This document shows positions 8,578-16,433 of a stretch of 64,000 nucleotides of DNA, one piece after another (the first letter of the stretch is position 1; each line of letters begins with the position of its first letter). This DNA comes from Butyrivibrio sp. (GTDB lineage Bacteria; Bacillota; Clostridia; Lachnospirales; Lachnospiraceae): NCBI GenBank assembly GCA_016291375.1, contig JAEEXE010000003.1, positions 1 through 64,000 of the forward strand, read 5' to 3'. The notes below the pieces were generated by a model. The model saw only the letters and a program-made list of their open reading frames with translations, was not told the origin of the DNA and ran no database searches. Both the position numbers and the translations under genes were made by a program.

Positions 8578-9044
8578 GCATTAAGTCTGTCTATAGCGTC
8601 TTCGTGGCGCTGGATCGCGTAGGTTGCAGATTTGATCTTAAGCTCTGTTTCCATGCGCTTTTTGTGGTTCTCATTGCACTTTACATAGTACTCATATACC
8701 TCTTCGTCTTCCACTTCAAGGTATTTATCAGCAATACAGCCGGGAAGGACAAACTTCTTAACAACATCTTTGAACTTAACCTCGATGTATTTGCCGTCCT
8801 GAGTAACAACCTGGCCGTTGCCAAATTTCTTATGAGTAACCTTCATCTTAAGGGCAGAGCGAGTGCCAATGGCAGCTTCCTCTTTATCAATTTCGCCCAG
8901 TGCATCCTGGAGCTTAATCTGCTCATCTTTAAGCTCTTCAATCTGCCTCGAGTTCTCTTCAAGCATCTCCTTGGTCTTTTTTGTTGGTTTTTTCTTCAGT
9001 TCGTTTTTGGTTTCAAGCTCTTCATTTTCCATATCAAGACCCAT
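8565..9044 (-). CDS. Coiled-coil protein with a UvrD/PcrA C-terminal-like (Tudor-type) module
   Basis: 159 residues starting at the ATG at 9044, preceded by AAGGAG with about eight bases spacing; a longer frame to 9113 lacks such a site. Residues ~1-65 are charged coiled coil. Residues ~68-92 read VTHKKFGNGQVV then a short beta segment ending IEVKF, the pattern seen in the C-terminal Tudor-like domain of PcrA/UvrD helicases. The rest (~115-159) is helical and basic. It has its own promoter and ends inside the long palindrome. Such modules bind RNA polymerase or nucleic acid in helicases; the role of this stand-alone form is unknown. Confidence 0.72.
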   Translation of the reverse strand: MGLDMENEELETKNELKKKPTKKTKEMLEENSRQIEELKDEQIKLQDALGEIDKEEAAIGTRSALKMKVTHKKFGNGQVVTQDGKYIEVKFKDVVKKFVLPGCIADKYLEVEDEEVYEYYVKCNENHKKRMETELKIKSATYAIQRHEDAIDRLNAKLK

Positions 9045-9117
9045 ATTGCACTCTCCTTTGCGCTCAGCGCGTTTTGAAGCACGATTTCCGGTTAAAAATG
9101 AACGACTTAACATATAT

Positions 9118-9146
9118 ATTTTAACTTATTTAGGAGCAAATTACAA
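9118..9146 (-). promoter_or_regulatory. Vegetative-type promoter for the coiled-coil gene
   Basis: On the minus strand TTGTAA (9141-9146) and TAAAAT (9118-9123) are separated by 17 bases, about 70 bases upstream of the start at 9044. Confidence 0.6.
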
Positions 9147-9181
9147 CCGCGGAAGGCTGTCATTGCCCCTATAGCGTGCTT

Positions 9182-10159
9182 TTATACTTCAGATTCTAAT
9201 TTGGTAGTTAGGCCCTTTGATGCGAGCCTTCTCTTTTCCTCATCAAGAATCTGTCCCCACTGATACGGAGTATTCTGGTAAACATAGTAGTTTATCCAGT
9301 TGGTGTATAAAATGTTGGCGTGGCTTCTCCACTGTAGTTCAGGCTTTATATCCGGATTATTATCAGGATAATAGTTAATGGGCATCTTGATATCAAGGCC
9401 TTTTGAAAGATCTCTCTTGTACTCACTATCAAGAGTCAGTCTGTCATACTCGGCATGACCCATAGCAAAAATCTGGCTTCCTGACTTATTCATGCATAGA
9501 AATACGCCTGCAACCTCAGATTCAGCAAGAACTACCAGATCTTCACATGCATGAATAGCTTCTGAAGGAGTCTCGGTATGTCTTGAATGTGGAAGCTTAA
9601 ATATGTCATCAAAGCCTCTTACAAGAGGAACTTTTCTGTTCATTACTTTATGTTCATATATGCCAAATCTCTTTTCGCTAAGAGGCTTTTTATCTATACC
9701 GTAGTGATAATAGATTCCAGCCTGGGCGCCCCAGCATATATGAAATGTTGATGTTACGTTTGTTTTTGACCATTCAAATACTTCACAAAGTTCTTTCCAG
9801 TAATCAACCTCCTCAAAAGGCATCTGCTCAACGGGTGCACCTGTAATGATAAGTCCGTCAAAGGTTCGTTCCCTAAGTTCTTCAAAAGTGTTGTAGAACC
9901 TGTTTAGGTGGTTTGGCGAAGTATTGGTTGAATGATGAGAACTCATCTGCATAAAAGAAACATCTATCTGCAAAGGAGTATTGGACATCGAGCGAAGGAG
10001 CTGTAGCTCTGTGTCTTCTTTTAGAGGCATCAGATTTAAGATACAGATCTGAAGTGATCTGATATCCTGATGACACGCTCTGTTCTCATCTACTACAAAT
10101 ATATTTTCTTTTTCCAGTATTTCTCTGGCCGGTAGGTCATTTTGTATTTTAATTGGCAT
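9182..10159 (-). CDS. metA: Homoserine O-acyltransferase, probably acetyl-CoA-using
   Basis: 325 residues, full length for MetA. It activates homoserine in methionine biosynthesis in the cytosol. The nucleophile is Cys142 (HICWGAQAG), and a C-terminal MGHAEYDR segment supplies the catalytic His and Glu. Residue 111 is Glu (TGAPVE). In the family this position separates acetyl-CoA users (Glu, as in Bacillus cereus) from succinyl-CoA users (Gly, as in Escherichia coli), so homoserine O-acetyltransferase activity is predicted. The start overlaps the end of ligA by 11 bases, with a GGAG inside ligA. No S-box or other methionine riboswitch is visible. Confidence 0.95.
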   Translation of the reverse strand: MPIKIQNDLPAREILEKENIFVVDENRACHQDIRSLQICILNLMPLKEDTELQLLRSMSNTPLQIDVSFMQMSSHHSTNTSPNHLNRFYNTFEELRERTFDGLIITGAPVEQMPFEEVDYWKELCEVFEWSKTNVTSTFHICWGAQAGIYYHYGIDKKPLSEKRFGIYEHKVMNRKVPLVRGFDDIFKLPHSRHTETPSEAIHACEDLVVLAESEVAGVFLCMNKSGSQIFAMGHAEYDRLTLDSEYKRDLSKGLDIKMPINYYPDNNPDIKPELQWRSHANILYTNWINYYVYQNTPYQWGQILDEEKRRLASKGLTTKLESEV

Positions 10160-12191
10160 CTTTAATCATCTCCATGAACTGTGCTTCATCTATAACTTTG
10201 ATTCCAAGCTCATTTGCTTTGGTAAGCTTACTTCCTGCAGCTTCTCCTGCAAGTACAAGGCTCGTCTTCTTGGAAACACTTCCTGAGGGCTTTCCGCCGT
10301 TTTTGACTATAAGTTCCTCAGCTTCTTTTCTTCCAAGAGTAGGAAGCGTACCCGTAACGACTATCGTCATGCCGGAAAGCTTATCAGATGCGCCTTCATC
10401 CTTAACCGCAGTCATATTAAGGCCGAGTTCCTGCATCTTATTAAGAATAGCAAGATTCTTGTCATCGTGAAAGAAATCATACAGATCGTTTGCAGTTGTC
10501 TCTCCAATATCAGGAATTTGCAAAAATCCATCAATTGTAACCCTGGATAAATCCATAAGATTATCAAAATGCTTCATGAGCTCTCTTGCGGTAGACTTAC
10601 CTACATTTCTGATGGCAAGCCCCGTAAGAAGTCTGATAGGATCATTAGCTTTAGATTTTTCTATCTCAGCAAGGAGCTTATCGGTATTCTTTTCTTTTCC
10701 GATCAGTCCCTTTTCTATAAGCTCGTCTCTGTGTTCTTTTAACATATATATGTCAGAATAATCCTTAAGATATCCGTCTGATACAAGAGCCTCAACAAGT
10801 GTATCTCCAAGCCCCATGATATTCATGGCATCTCTTGAAGTAAAATAAGCAATAGTTCTTGTAACCTGCGCAGGACAAGTAGGATTGACACATCTGATAT
10901 CAGCTGTATCTTCTTCTCTGACAAGGTGGCTTCCGCATACGGGACACATTCGAGGCGCCTCATATATAAATTCAGGCTCTTTGACACATCCGTTTAGCTT
11001 TGGGATAATCTCGCCGCTCTTAAAGAGCTTGTATTCACCCCCGATGCCTACTTTATTCTCTGTTATATAATCCTGATTGTGCAAAGTTGCTCTGGAAACG
11101 CTTGTGCCGCACAATCTTGCAGGTTTACCTGTCTCTCTGTCATGGAAGCTTCCGGTAAATGTAAGCTTACCGGTCCTGCCAACATCAACAATTATCTCGT
11201 CCATGACGATAATTTTCTCTTCCGGAGGGTACTTATATGCGATATGACCGCTTGAGTACTTGGATCCTGAAGGAAAATCATCTCTCATCGAAGTCTGATC
11301 TATCTTAACTACCGCTCCGTCAAGGTCAAACTCAAGATTATCTCTCATATTGCCGATTTCATCAATTGCGTCAGTAACATCAGATGCCTTTGTGCAAAGC
11401 TTATGAAAAACGGTCTTAACACCTGCTTTTTCAAGAATATCAAGTCCCTTACAGTGAGAAGCCTTGATTTCATCGGGGCCATCCTGAATATTAAAAACAA
11501 ACATCTTAAGACCGCGAGCTTTGGTTATGGCAGGGTCAAGCTGACGTAGCGTACCTGCAGCAAGGTTTCTTGGATTAGCTGCAGTCTTCTTACCAAGCTT
11601 TTCCTGTTCCTCATTAAACTTATCAAAAGCCTCGTGAGACATATAAACTTCGCCTCGAAGTTCAAGATAATCATAAGGAAGATCGATAACCTGCTTAATA
11701 TCGGGAATCACAAGAGCGTTTGCTGTTACATCTTCTCCAATAAGGCCATCCCCTCTAGTCTCAGCAAGAGAAAGATGGAGCTTACCATCATTTTCATCCT
11801 TGTTATATCTAAGAGATAGGCTTAGTCCGTCAATCTTTTGCTCAACAGAAAAAACAGCATCAGAATGCTTCATGTGGACCTTATTAACAAAGGCCTCAAC
11901 ATCCTCTTTATTAAATACATCCTCAATAGAAAGCATCGGAACATTATGCGTGATCTTAACTCCCGCTTCTCGTTTAGCAACTCCGCCAACTATCTTACTT
12001 GGAGAATCGGGCATAACAAAATCAGGATTCTCCTTCTCTATCCGCTTAAGCTCCTGCATAAGCATGTCGTACTCATAGTCGGATATTTCAGGCTCATCCT
12101 GATTGTAATACAGATCCATGTGATGTTTGATGGTCTTTACAAGCTCATCATATCTGTTTTTAATCTCAATTTTGTTTACATCCAAAGACAT
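10149..12191 (-). CDS. ligA: NAD-dependent DNA ligase
   Basis: About 680 residues, the normal LigA length. It seals nicks in replication and repair using NAD+. Domains in order: Ia/adenylation with the KIDG active-site Lys (~119), OB fold, a zinc finger with four cysteines (CPVC, then CVNPTC), helix-hairpin-helix repeats and a C-terminal BRCT domain (MTIVVTGTLPTLGRKEAE). The ATG at 12191 is preferred over the in-frame GTG at 12200 because TTGGGGTG is correctly spaced for it. It overlaps metA by 11 bases and the two are probably co-transcribed, an unusual functional pairing. Confidence 0.96.
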   Translation of the reverse strand: MSLDVNKIEIKNRYDELVKTIKHHMDLYYNQDEPEISDYEYDMLMQELKRIEKENPDFVMPDSPSKIVGGVAKREAGVKITHNVPMLSIEDVFNKEDVEAFVNKVHMKHSDAVFSVEQKIDGLSLSLRYNKDENDGKLHLSLAETRGDGLIGEDVTANALVIPDIKQVIDLPYDYLELRGEVYMSHEAFDKFNEEQEKLGKKTAANPRNLAAGTLRQLDPAITKARGLKMFVFNIQDGPDEIKASHCKGLDILEKAGVKTVFHKLCTKASDVTDAIDEIGNMRDNLEFDLDGAVVKIDQTSMRDDFPSGSKYSSGHIAYKYPPEEKIIVMDEIIVDVGRTGKLTFTGSFHDRETGKPARLCGTSVSRATLHNQDYITENKVGIGGEYKLFKSGEIIPKLNGCVKEPEFIYEAPRMCPVCGSHLVREEDTADIRCVNPTCPAQVTRTIAYFTSRDAMNIMGLGDTLVEALVSDGYLKDYSDIYMLKEHRDELIEKGLIGKEKNTDKLLAEIEKSKANDPIRLLTGLAIRNVGKSTARELMKHFDNLMDLSRVTIDGFLQIPDIGETTANDLYDFFHDDKNLAILNKMQELGLNMTAVKDEGASDKLSGMTIVVTGTLPTLGRKEAEELIVKNGGKPSGSVSKKTSLVLAGEAAGSKLTKANELGIKVIDEAQFMEMIKDAN

Positions 12192-12250
12192 TTCAAACAC
12201 CCCAACTTATATTTAGAATAAATGGCCTTCACAAGCCATCATATGAAACC

Positions 12251-12256
12251 ATTATA
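12251..12256 (-). promoter_or_regulatory. Possible -10 element for ligA-metA
   Basis: TATAAT on the minus strand about 60 bases upstream of ligA. There is no convincing -35 at 16-18 bases, so this is weak. Confidence 0.3.
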
Positions 12257-12278
12257 TCAGCAAATTAGTATTTATGGG

Positions 12279-12992
12279 CTATTTCTTTAAACCGCATGCA
12301 GAATATAATTTCAATATCTCTTTTTCCGGAAGTTCAACGAATTTACCGGGAGATAGTTTATAATCCTTAAGATCAACGCTCATAACTCTGATTCTCTTAA
12401 GAGTAAGCACTTTAAGCCCCACTTCCTTGCACATTCGCCTTATCTGCCTGTTAAGCCCTTGAGTCAAGATTATGTTAAAAGATCTTGTGCCTGTTCTTCT
12501 AACTTTGCACCCCCTGGTGGTTCTATCAAGTTCGGGAAGATATACTCCATTTGAAAGCTTATTTAAAATATCTCCGTTTAAAGGCTTATCTACCGTAACC
12601 TCATATTCTTTCTCATGTTTATTGGCACTTTTCATCATGGCTTCAATTAGTTTGCCATCGTTACTCATGATCAGAAGCCCTTCAGAATCTTTATCAAGCC
12701 TCCCCGCATAAGTTACCCTTTCAGGAAACTTAAGATCATCTATAACAGTAACCTGCGCATGTTTATCTTTTTCTGTGCATACAACTCCTACGGGCTTGTA
12801 ATAGGCAAGTACTATTGTCTTAGTGTTTGGAGTGATTTTCTTGCCATCAAGGCACACAACGTCGCCTTCATTAACCTCTGTTCCAAAAGAAGGTAACTCG
12901 TTATTAACCGTTATTCTATTTGCCTCAATAAGCTTATCTGCTTCGCGCCTTGAGCAAACGCCGCAGGAAGCTATATATTTGTTAAGTCTCAT
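12279..12992 (-). CDS. rluF: Pseudouridine synthase of the RsuA/RluB/E/F group, RluF-like
   Basis: About 237 residues. An N-terminal S4 RNA-binding domain (MRLNKYIASCGVCSRREADKL) is followed by the catalytic domain with the active-site Asp in AGRLDKDSEGLL and the conserved GLNRQIRRMC motif. It isomerises uridine in rRNA; RluF acts on 23S rRNA, and the overall motif pattern looks closest to that subgroup, but RsuA/RluB specificity cannot be excluded. The ATG at 12992 fits the S4 domain start and has AGGGA upstream; the longer frame to 13025 lacks support. Hairpin-rich DNA lies upstream. Confidence 0.85.
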   Translation of the reverse strand: MRLNKYIASCGVCSRREADKLIEANRITVNNELPSFGTEVNEGDVVCLDGKKITPNTKTIVLAYYKPVGVVCTEKDKHAQVTVIDDLKFPERVTYAGRLDKDSEGLLIMSNDGKLIEAMMKSANKHEKEYEVTVDKPLNGDILNKLSNGVYLPELDRTTRGCKVRRTGTRSFNIILTQGLNRQIRRMCKEVGLKVLTLKRIRVMSVDLKDYKLSPGKFVELPEKEILKLYSACGLKK

Positions 12993-13018
12993 AGAAAAAT
13001 TCCCTTTCGCGAGGCGCG

Positions 13019-13159
13019 GTTGCATTATTTATGCAACAATTTCCTATCGCGCCGATGCGATAGATTATTTTATGTAGTAAAAAAACTTATGTTTTTTCAC
13101 TACATAAAATACAGTCTCGGCATCCCATGTCTCTTGGAAAGACATAAATGCTGAGACTG
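13019..13159. terminator. Cluster of four consecutive hairpins between the MecA-like and pseudouridine synthase genes
   Basis: Four inverted repeats are packed in 141 bases: GTTGCAT...ATGCAAC (13019-13037), CTATCGC...GCGATAG (13044-13063), a ~20-bp stem with a TTAT loop (13067-13110, one mismatch), and CAGTCTCGGCAT...ATGCTGAGACTG (13112-13159) with an inner ATGTCT/AGACAT pair. The last one follows the minus-strand stop at 13182 and is followed by TATTTTA, so it is a plausible terminator for the MecA-like gene. The others may be leader structures for the downstream gene. Confidence 0.6.
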
Positions 13160-13181
13160 AAAATTAGCTGTAATTTATAAA

Positions 13182-14063
13182 TCAGGCAATAAGTGCAAGC
13201 TTTTTCAGGGCATCCTCTTTAATAATGCACTCTGAAGTTTCTGTAATATGCGCGATATGTGATGAATTGGATGCATAGAAATGTCCAAATTCATAAGCCA
13301 TAGTAAAGAGTGACGCAAAACGCTTGGCTTCTTCATCGCATCTTACAAGGTGAAGGAAATAATCACCATTACCGGAATCTCTGTATAATGAGCTTGCTAC
13401 ATGAAGATCCTTGGGTGCCTTAGCGCAAAAACTTATTACTGTAGCCATATCGGCAAAAGAGAAAATGTACTCGTTAAACTTAAGTCGTTCCAGATCCTCT
13501 TTTTTGGTATTGCCATTACTGCCAAAATCCTTACGCCTGTCAGAAACCTTATTGGCAATATTATCATAGATCTCTCTTCTGGTATCAGCATCAGCTCCGG
13601 CTCCGAGATTGATCTTCTCTTTGCCGTTGTCCTTCTTGCCTTTCTTGTCAACGATCATATTCTTCATAGCACTTGTGAGATGCTTAAGATTCTGAAGATA
13701 TTCGTTAAGCCTTTGCATTTTCTCTTCGCTGTCGCAATCACCGAGATCTTTAAGTATATCCTTCGGCAACGAAAGGCCGTTTTGCTGAGTGACGGTCTTA
13801 AGAAGATCGGAAAAACTTGAAGTAGTCTCAGAAAGGGTAAGCGAAATTGTGTGATCTGGAAGAACAGTTATCTGCAAGGGTGTAATAGAACCTGTGGGCT
13901 TATAATCTACTTCTTCCTGAGCTTTACGCATTACGTCGTGAAGAAAGTCCATAGCTTCTTTTCTTTTTTCAAAAAGATCTTCTATTGTAATTCCCTGTTC
14001 ATCCATATCATCTTCTGTGATGATGCAGTTGACAGTTTCATTATCTATTCTTTTAAATTCCAT
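13182..14063 (-). CDS. mecA: MecA-like ClpC adaptor protein
   Basis: 293 residues. The N-terminus (MEFKRIDNETVNCIITEDDM, followed by an acidic loop) matches the substrate-binding start of MecA/YpbH adaptors. A charged, low-complexity linker of roughly 130 residues leads to a C-terminal alpha/beta domain (~190-293), the part that docks on ClpC. MecA delivers proteins to the ClpCP protease in Gram-positives. It is longer than Bacillus MecA (about 218), mainly through the linker. It lies 40 bases downstream of hypE; an 8-bp inverted repeat (ATATGCTA at 14084-14091 with 14104-14111) occupies the gap. Co-transcription with hyp genes is possible but functionally unrelated. Confidence 0.78.
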   Translation of the reverse strand: MEFKRIDNETVNCIITEDDMDEQGITIEDLFEKRKEAMDFLHDVMRKAQEEVDYKPTGSITPLQITVLPDHTISLTLSETTSSFSDLLKTVTQQNGLSLPKDILKDLGDCDSEEKMQRLNEYLQNLKHLTSAMKNMIVDKKGKKDNGKEKINLGAGADADTRREIYDNIANKVSDRRKDFGSNGNTKKEDLERLKFNEYIFSFADMATVISFCAKAPKDLHVASSLYRDSGNGDYFLHLVRCDEEAKRFASLFTMAYEFGHFYASNSSHIAHITETSECIIKEDALKKLALIA

Positions 14064-14102
14064 ATCTACCTCATCTAATTCTTATATGCTATTTTACAAC
14101 AA

Positions 14103-15113
14103 TTAGCATATTCTTGGAAGACCCTCTCCGTACATAAGGCCTACAACCCTCTTGCCGCCTAGTTTTGTGTTTAAAATAACACTGGAATCCGCGCTATCTG
14201 AGCTTTCTTTATAAACAGTTCCGATAACAGCGGCGTTTTCACCGTATTTGGAGCTTCTGATAATAGAAAGAGCCCTATCGGCATCCTCACTTCGAACGCA
14301 AATAATAGCCTTTCCTTCATTTCCCATATAAATGGGGTCAAGACCAAGAAGTCCGCAGAACTCTCGAACAGACTTATCTACAGGAAGTTCCTCCTCAAAA
14401 AGCTCAATCCTGCATTTAGAAGCAGTTGCAAACTCATTTAAGACTGTTCCAAGACCGCCTCTGGTAACATCTCTCATAGCAGAAATACCAATGCCGTCTT
14501 TTTGAAGATTGGAGACGATATCTCCAAGCGGCGCACAATCGGATTTAATATTATTCTCAATACCCATCCTGCATCCAAGAATCGCAGCATGATGGTCACC
14601 TAAGTTACCGGTTATTATGAGTTTGTCGCCATCTCCAAGATTGTATGGTCCTATTGCATCATTTTTTTCATCAATAAAGCCAATCCCAGAGGTGTTGATA
14701 ATAAGCCCGGGCTCATCTCCTCTGTTCTCAATAACCTTGGTATCTCCTGTGACTATCATAACGCCTGCTTCGGCGGCAGTTTGTGCCATAGACGAAATGA
14801 CTCTGTCCAAAAGCTCTATATCAAGTCCTTCTTCAAGAACAGCTCCGCATGTTATATATTTGGGCACCGCTCCACTCATAAGCAGATCGTTTACAGTACC
14901 GCAAACAGCAAGTCTTCCTATATCTCCACCGGGAAAAACAATAGGAGTAACAACAAAACTATCAGTTGTGACCGCAATTTTGGAACTTCCTTCAACCACT
15001 GCGGAATCTTCCATCTTATCTAGTATTTCATTTTTAAAATGTTTGGAAAAAATATCTCTTATAAGAGCAGACGTTGATTCTCCGCCGCTTCCATGTGCCA
15101 TTGTTATCTTCAT
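14103..15113 (-). CDS. hypE: Hydrogenase maturation carbamoyl dehydratase HypE
   Basis: About 336 residues. HypE dehydrates the carbamoyl group on its own C-terminal Cys to thiocyanate, the source of the CN ligands of the [NiFe] site. The N-terminal AHGSGG motif and the C-terminal PRIC ending with the acceptor Cys are both present. The ATG at 15113 fits the family start; a GTG at 15122 overlapping the hypD stop is the alternative. It is last of hypF-C-D-E, directly following hypD. Confidence 0.96.
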   Translation of the reverse strand: MKITMAHGSGGESTSALIRDIFSKHFKNEILDKMEDSAVVEGSSKIAVTTDSFVVTPIVFPGGDIGRLAVCGTVNDLLMSGAVPKYITCGAVLEEGLDIELLDRVISSMAQTAAEAGVMIVTGDTKVIENRGDEPGLIINTSGIGFIDEKNDAIGPYNLGDGDKLIITGNLGDHHAAILGCRMGIENNIKSDCAPLGDIVSNLQKDGIGISAMRDVTRGGLGTVLNEFATASKCRIELFEEELPVDKSVREFCGLLGLDPIYMGNEGKAIICVRSEDADRALSIIRSSKYGENAAVIGTVYKESSDSADSSVILNTKLGGKRVVGLMYGEGLPRIC

Positions 15114-15118
15114 AAATA

Positions 15119-16165
15119 TCACTTTCTTCCGGAAACAAAATAGTTATAGCAACTGCCTTCTGTTGAAACCATGCATGCACCGTGAGCATTGTCAGGAGTG
15201 CAGGCATTGCCAAACATAGGACATTCATTAGGCTTTATCTTACCAACAAGTACGGATGCACAAGAGCATCCGGGAGGCATGTGATCTTGGTCAAGCTCAT
15301 AGCTTCCGGCATCGTACTTACTATATTCACTCTTAAGAACAAGGCCGGAGCCTTTAATTATGCCCATGCCCCTCCAGGAAGCATCAGAAGGCTCAAAATA
15401 ACGGTTAACCAATTCTTTGGCCTTCATATTACCCTCAGTAGTTACGACGCTCTTATAAAGGTTTCTGATGCCACTATGACCCTTCATACGAACAAGTGCA
15501 TATATTGTCAAAAGAAGTTGTTCTCCCTCAAAACCTGATACCACAAAAGGAAGATCAAGTTCTTTGGAAAGCTCTGCAAAAACATTACTTCCTGTCACTG
15601 CAGCAACATGCCCCGGAGCTATAAAACCATCTATACCACCGCCGTTATTTACAACCCAGCGTATAACCTGAGGCATTGTTTTAATGGAAGTAAGAAGTTT
15701 AAGGTTATCAAGTCCTCTTTTTATGGCTTCTTCCAAGACTGAAGCATATACAGGCGCAGTAGTTTCAAAACCGATTGCCGCAAAAACGTATGTATGATCA
15801 GGATCCTTAGATGCCATTTCTACTGTCTCCATAGGAGAATAAACCATCTTAACTTTGGCTCCATCTGCCTTAGCATCAGCTAGAGACTTTTCTGTCCCCT
15901 TTACCCTGATAAGATCACCAAAAGTAAGTACAACGGTATCATCTCTCATAGATAACTCAATAAGCCTGTCGATCACTGCGGTAACAGTGACGCAAACAGG
16001 ACATCCGGGGCCCGAGATAAGCTTTATCTTAGGAGAAAGCATTGAAGGAATACCGTTCTCTGATATAGCCGCCGTATGAGTTCCGCAGACCTCCATGATC
16101 CTTACTTCTTCGCCGTCATAATTTTTAAGTTCTTCAGCAATAGACTTTATATCAGTAAATTTCAT
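15119..16165 (-). CDS. hypD: Hydrogenase maturation scaffold HypD
   Basis: 348 residues. HypD with HypC assembles the Fe(CN)2CO unit. Visible motifs: CGTH near residue 27, GPGCPVC near 55, and the C-terminal cysteine-rich [4Fe-4S] region (PPGCSCASVL, NECPMFGNAC, GACMVS). The start lies two bases downstream of the hypC stop, so the pair is tightly coupled, as expected for partners in a HypCD complex. Confidence 0.97.
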   Translation of the reverse strand: MKFTDIKSIAEELKNYDGEEVRIMEVCGTHTAAISENGIPSMLSPKIKLISGPGCPVCVTVTAVIDRLIELSMRDDTVVLTFGDLIRVKGTEKSLADAKADGAKVKMVYSPMETVEMASKDPDHTYVFAAIGFETTAPVYASVLEEAIKRGLDNLKLLTSIKTMPQVIRWVVNNGGGIDGFIAPGHVAAVTGSNVFAELSKELDLPFVVSGFEGEQLLLTIYALVRMKGHSGIRNLYKSVVTTEGNMKAKELVNRYFEPSDASWRGMGIIKGSGLVLKSEYSKYDAGSYELDQDHMPPGCSCASVLVGKIKPNECPMFGNACTPDNAHGACMVSTEGSCYNYFVSGRK

Positions 16166-16166
16166 A

Positions 16167-16385
16167 TCAGGCCATCAAATCCTCAATTTCTTTAAAAAGA
16201 TCCATAGTCTCTTTTGCCAGCTCCTCATCCATCTTCTGGATTATACAGCCTGCATGGACAAGAACCTTATCACCGATAGATACGTCAACAAGTCCCGCCT
16301 CTGCCACAACCTTATTGCCGCTAAAATCGACGGTTGCCTTAGTACCATTTAATTCAATTACCGTACCGGGTATAGCTACGCACAT
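16167..16385 (-). CDS. hypC: Hydrogenase maturation chaperone HypC
   Basis: 72 residues, standard size. It starts MCVAIPG, with Cys2 as the essential iron-binding residue once Met1 is removed. A beta-barrel of the HupF/HypC family follows (VDVSIGDKVLVHAG). It chaperones the Fe(CN)2CO moiety to the hydrogenase large subunit. AAGGAATAAT precedes the ATG. Confidence 0.96.
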   Translation of the reverse strand: MCVAIPGTVIELNGTKATVDFSGNKVVAEAGLVDVSIGDKVLVHAGCIIQKMDEELAKETMDLFKEIEDLMA

Positions 16386-16433
16386 ATTATTCCTTCCTAA
16401 AAGCCTTAAATTTAGGCTAATAAGCTATAAAAA

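Noticed and set aside
8322-9077. Short reading frames on both strands across the palindrome and the coiled-coil gene
   Set aside because: They lie in the palindrome or antisense to the supported gene and look like chance frames, rich in Phe, Leu and Ser.
14084-14111. Terminator between hypE and the MecA-like gene
   Set aside because: There is an 8-bp inverted repeat (ATATGCTA) but it is AT-rich and no U tract follows, so termination is unlikely.
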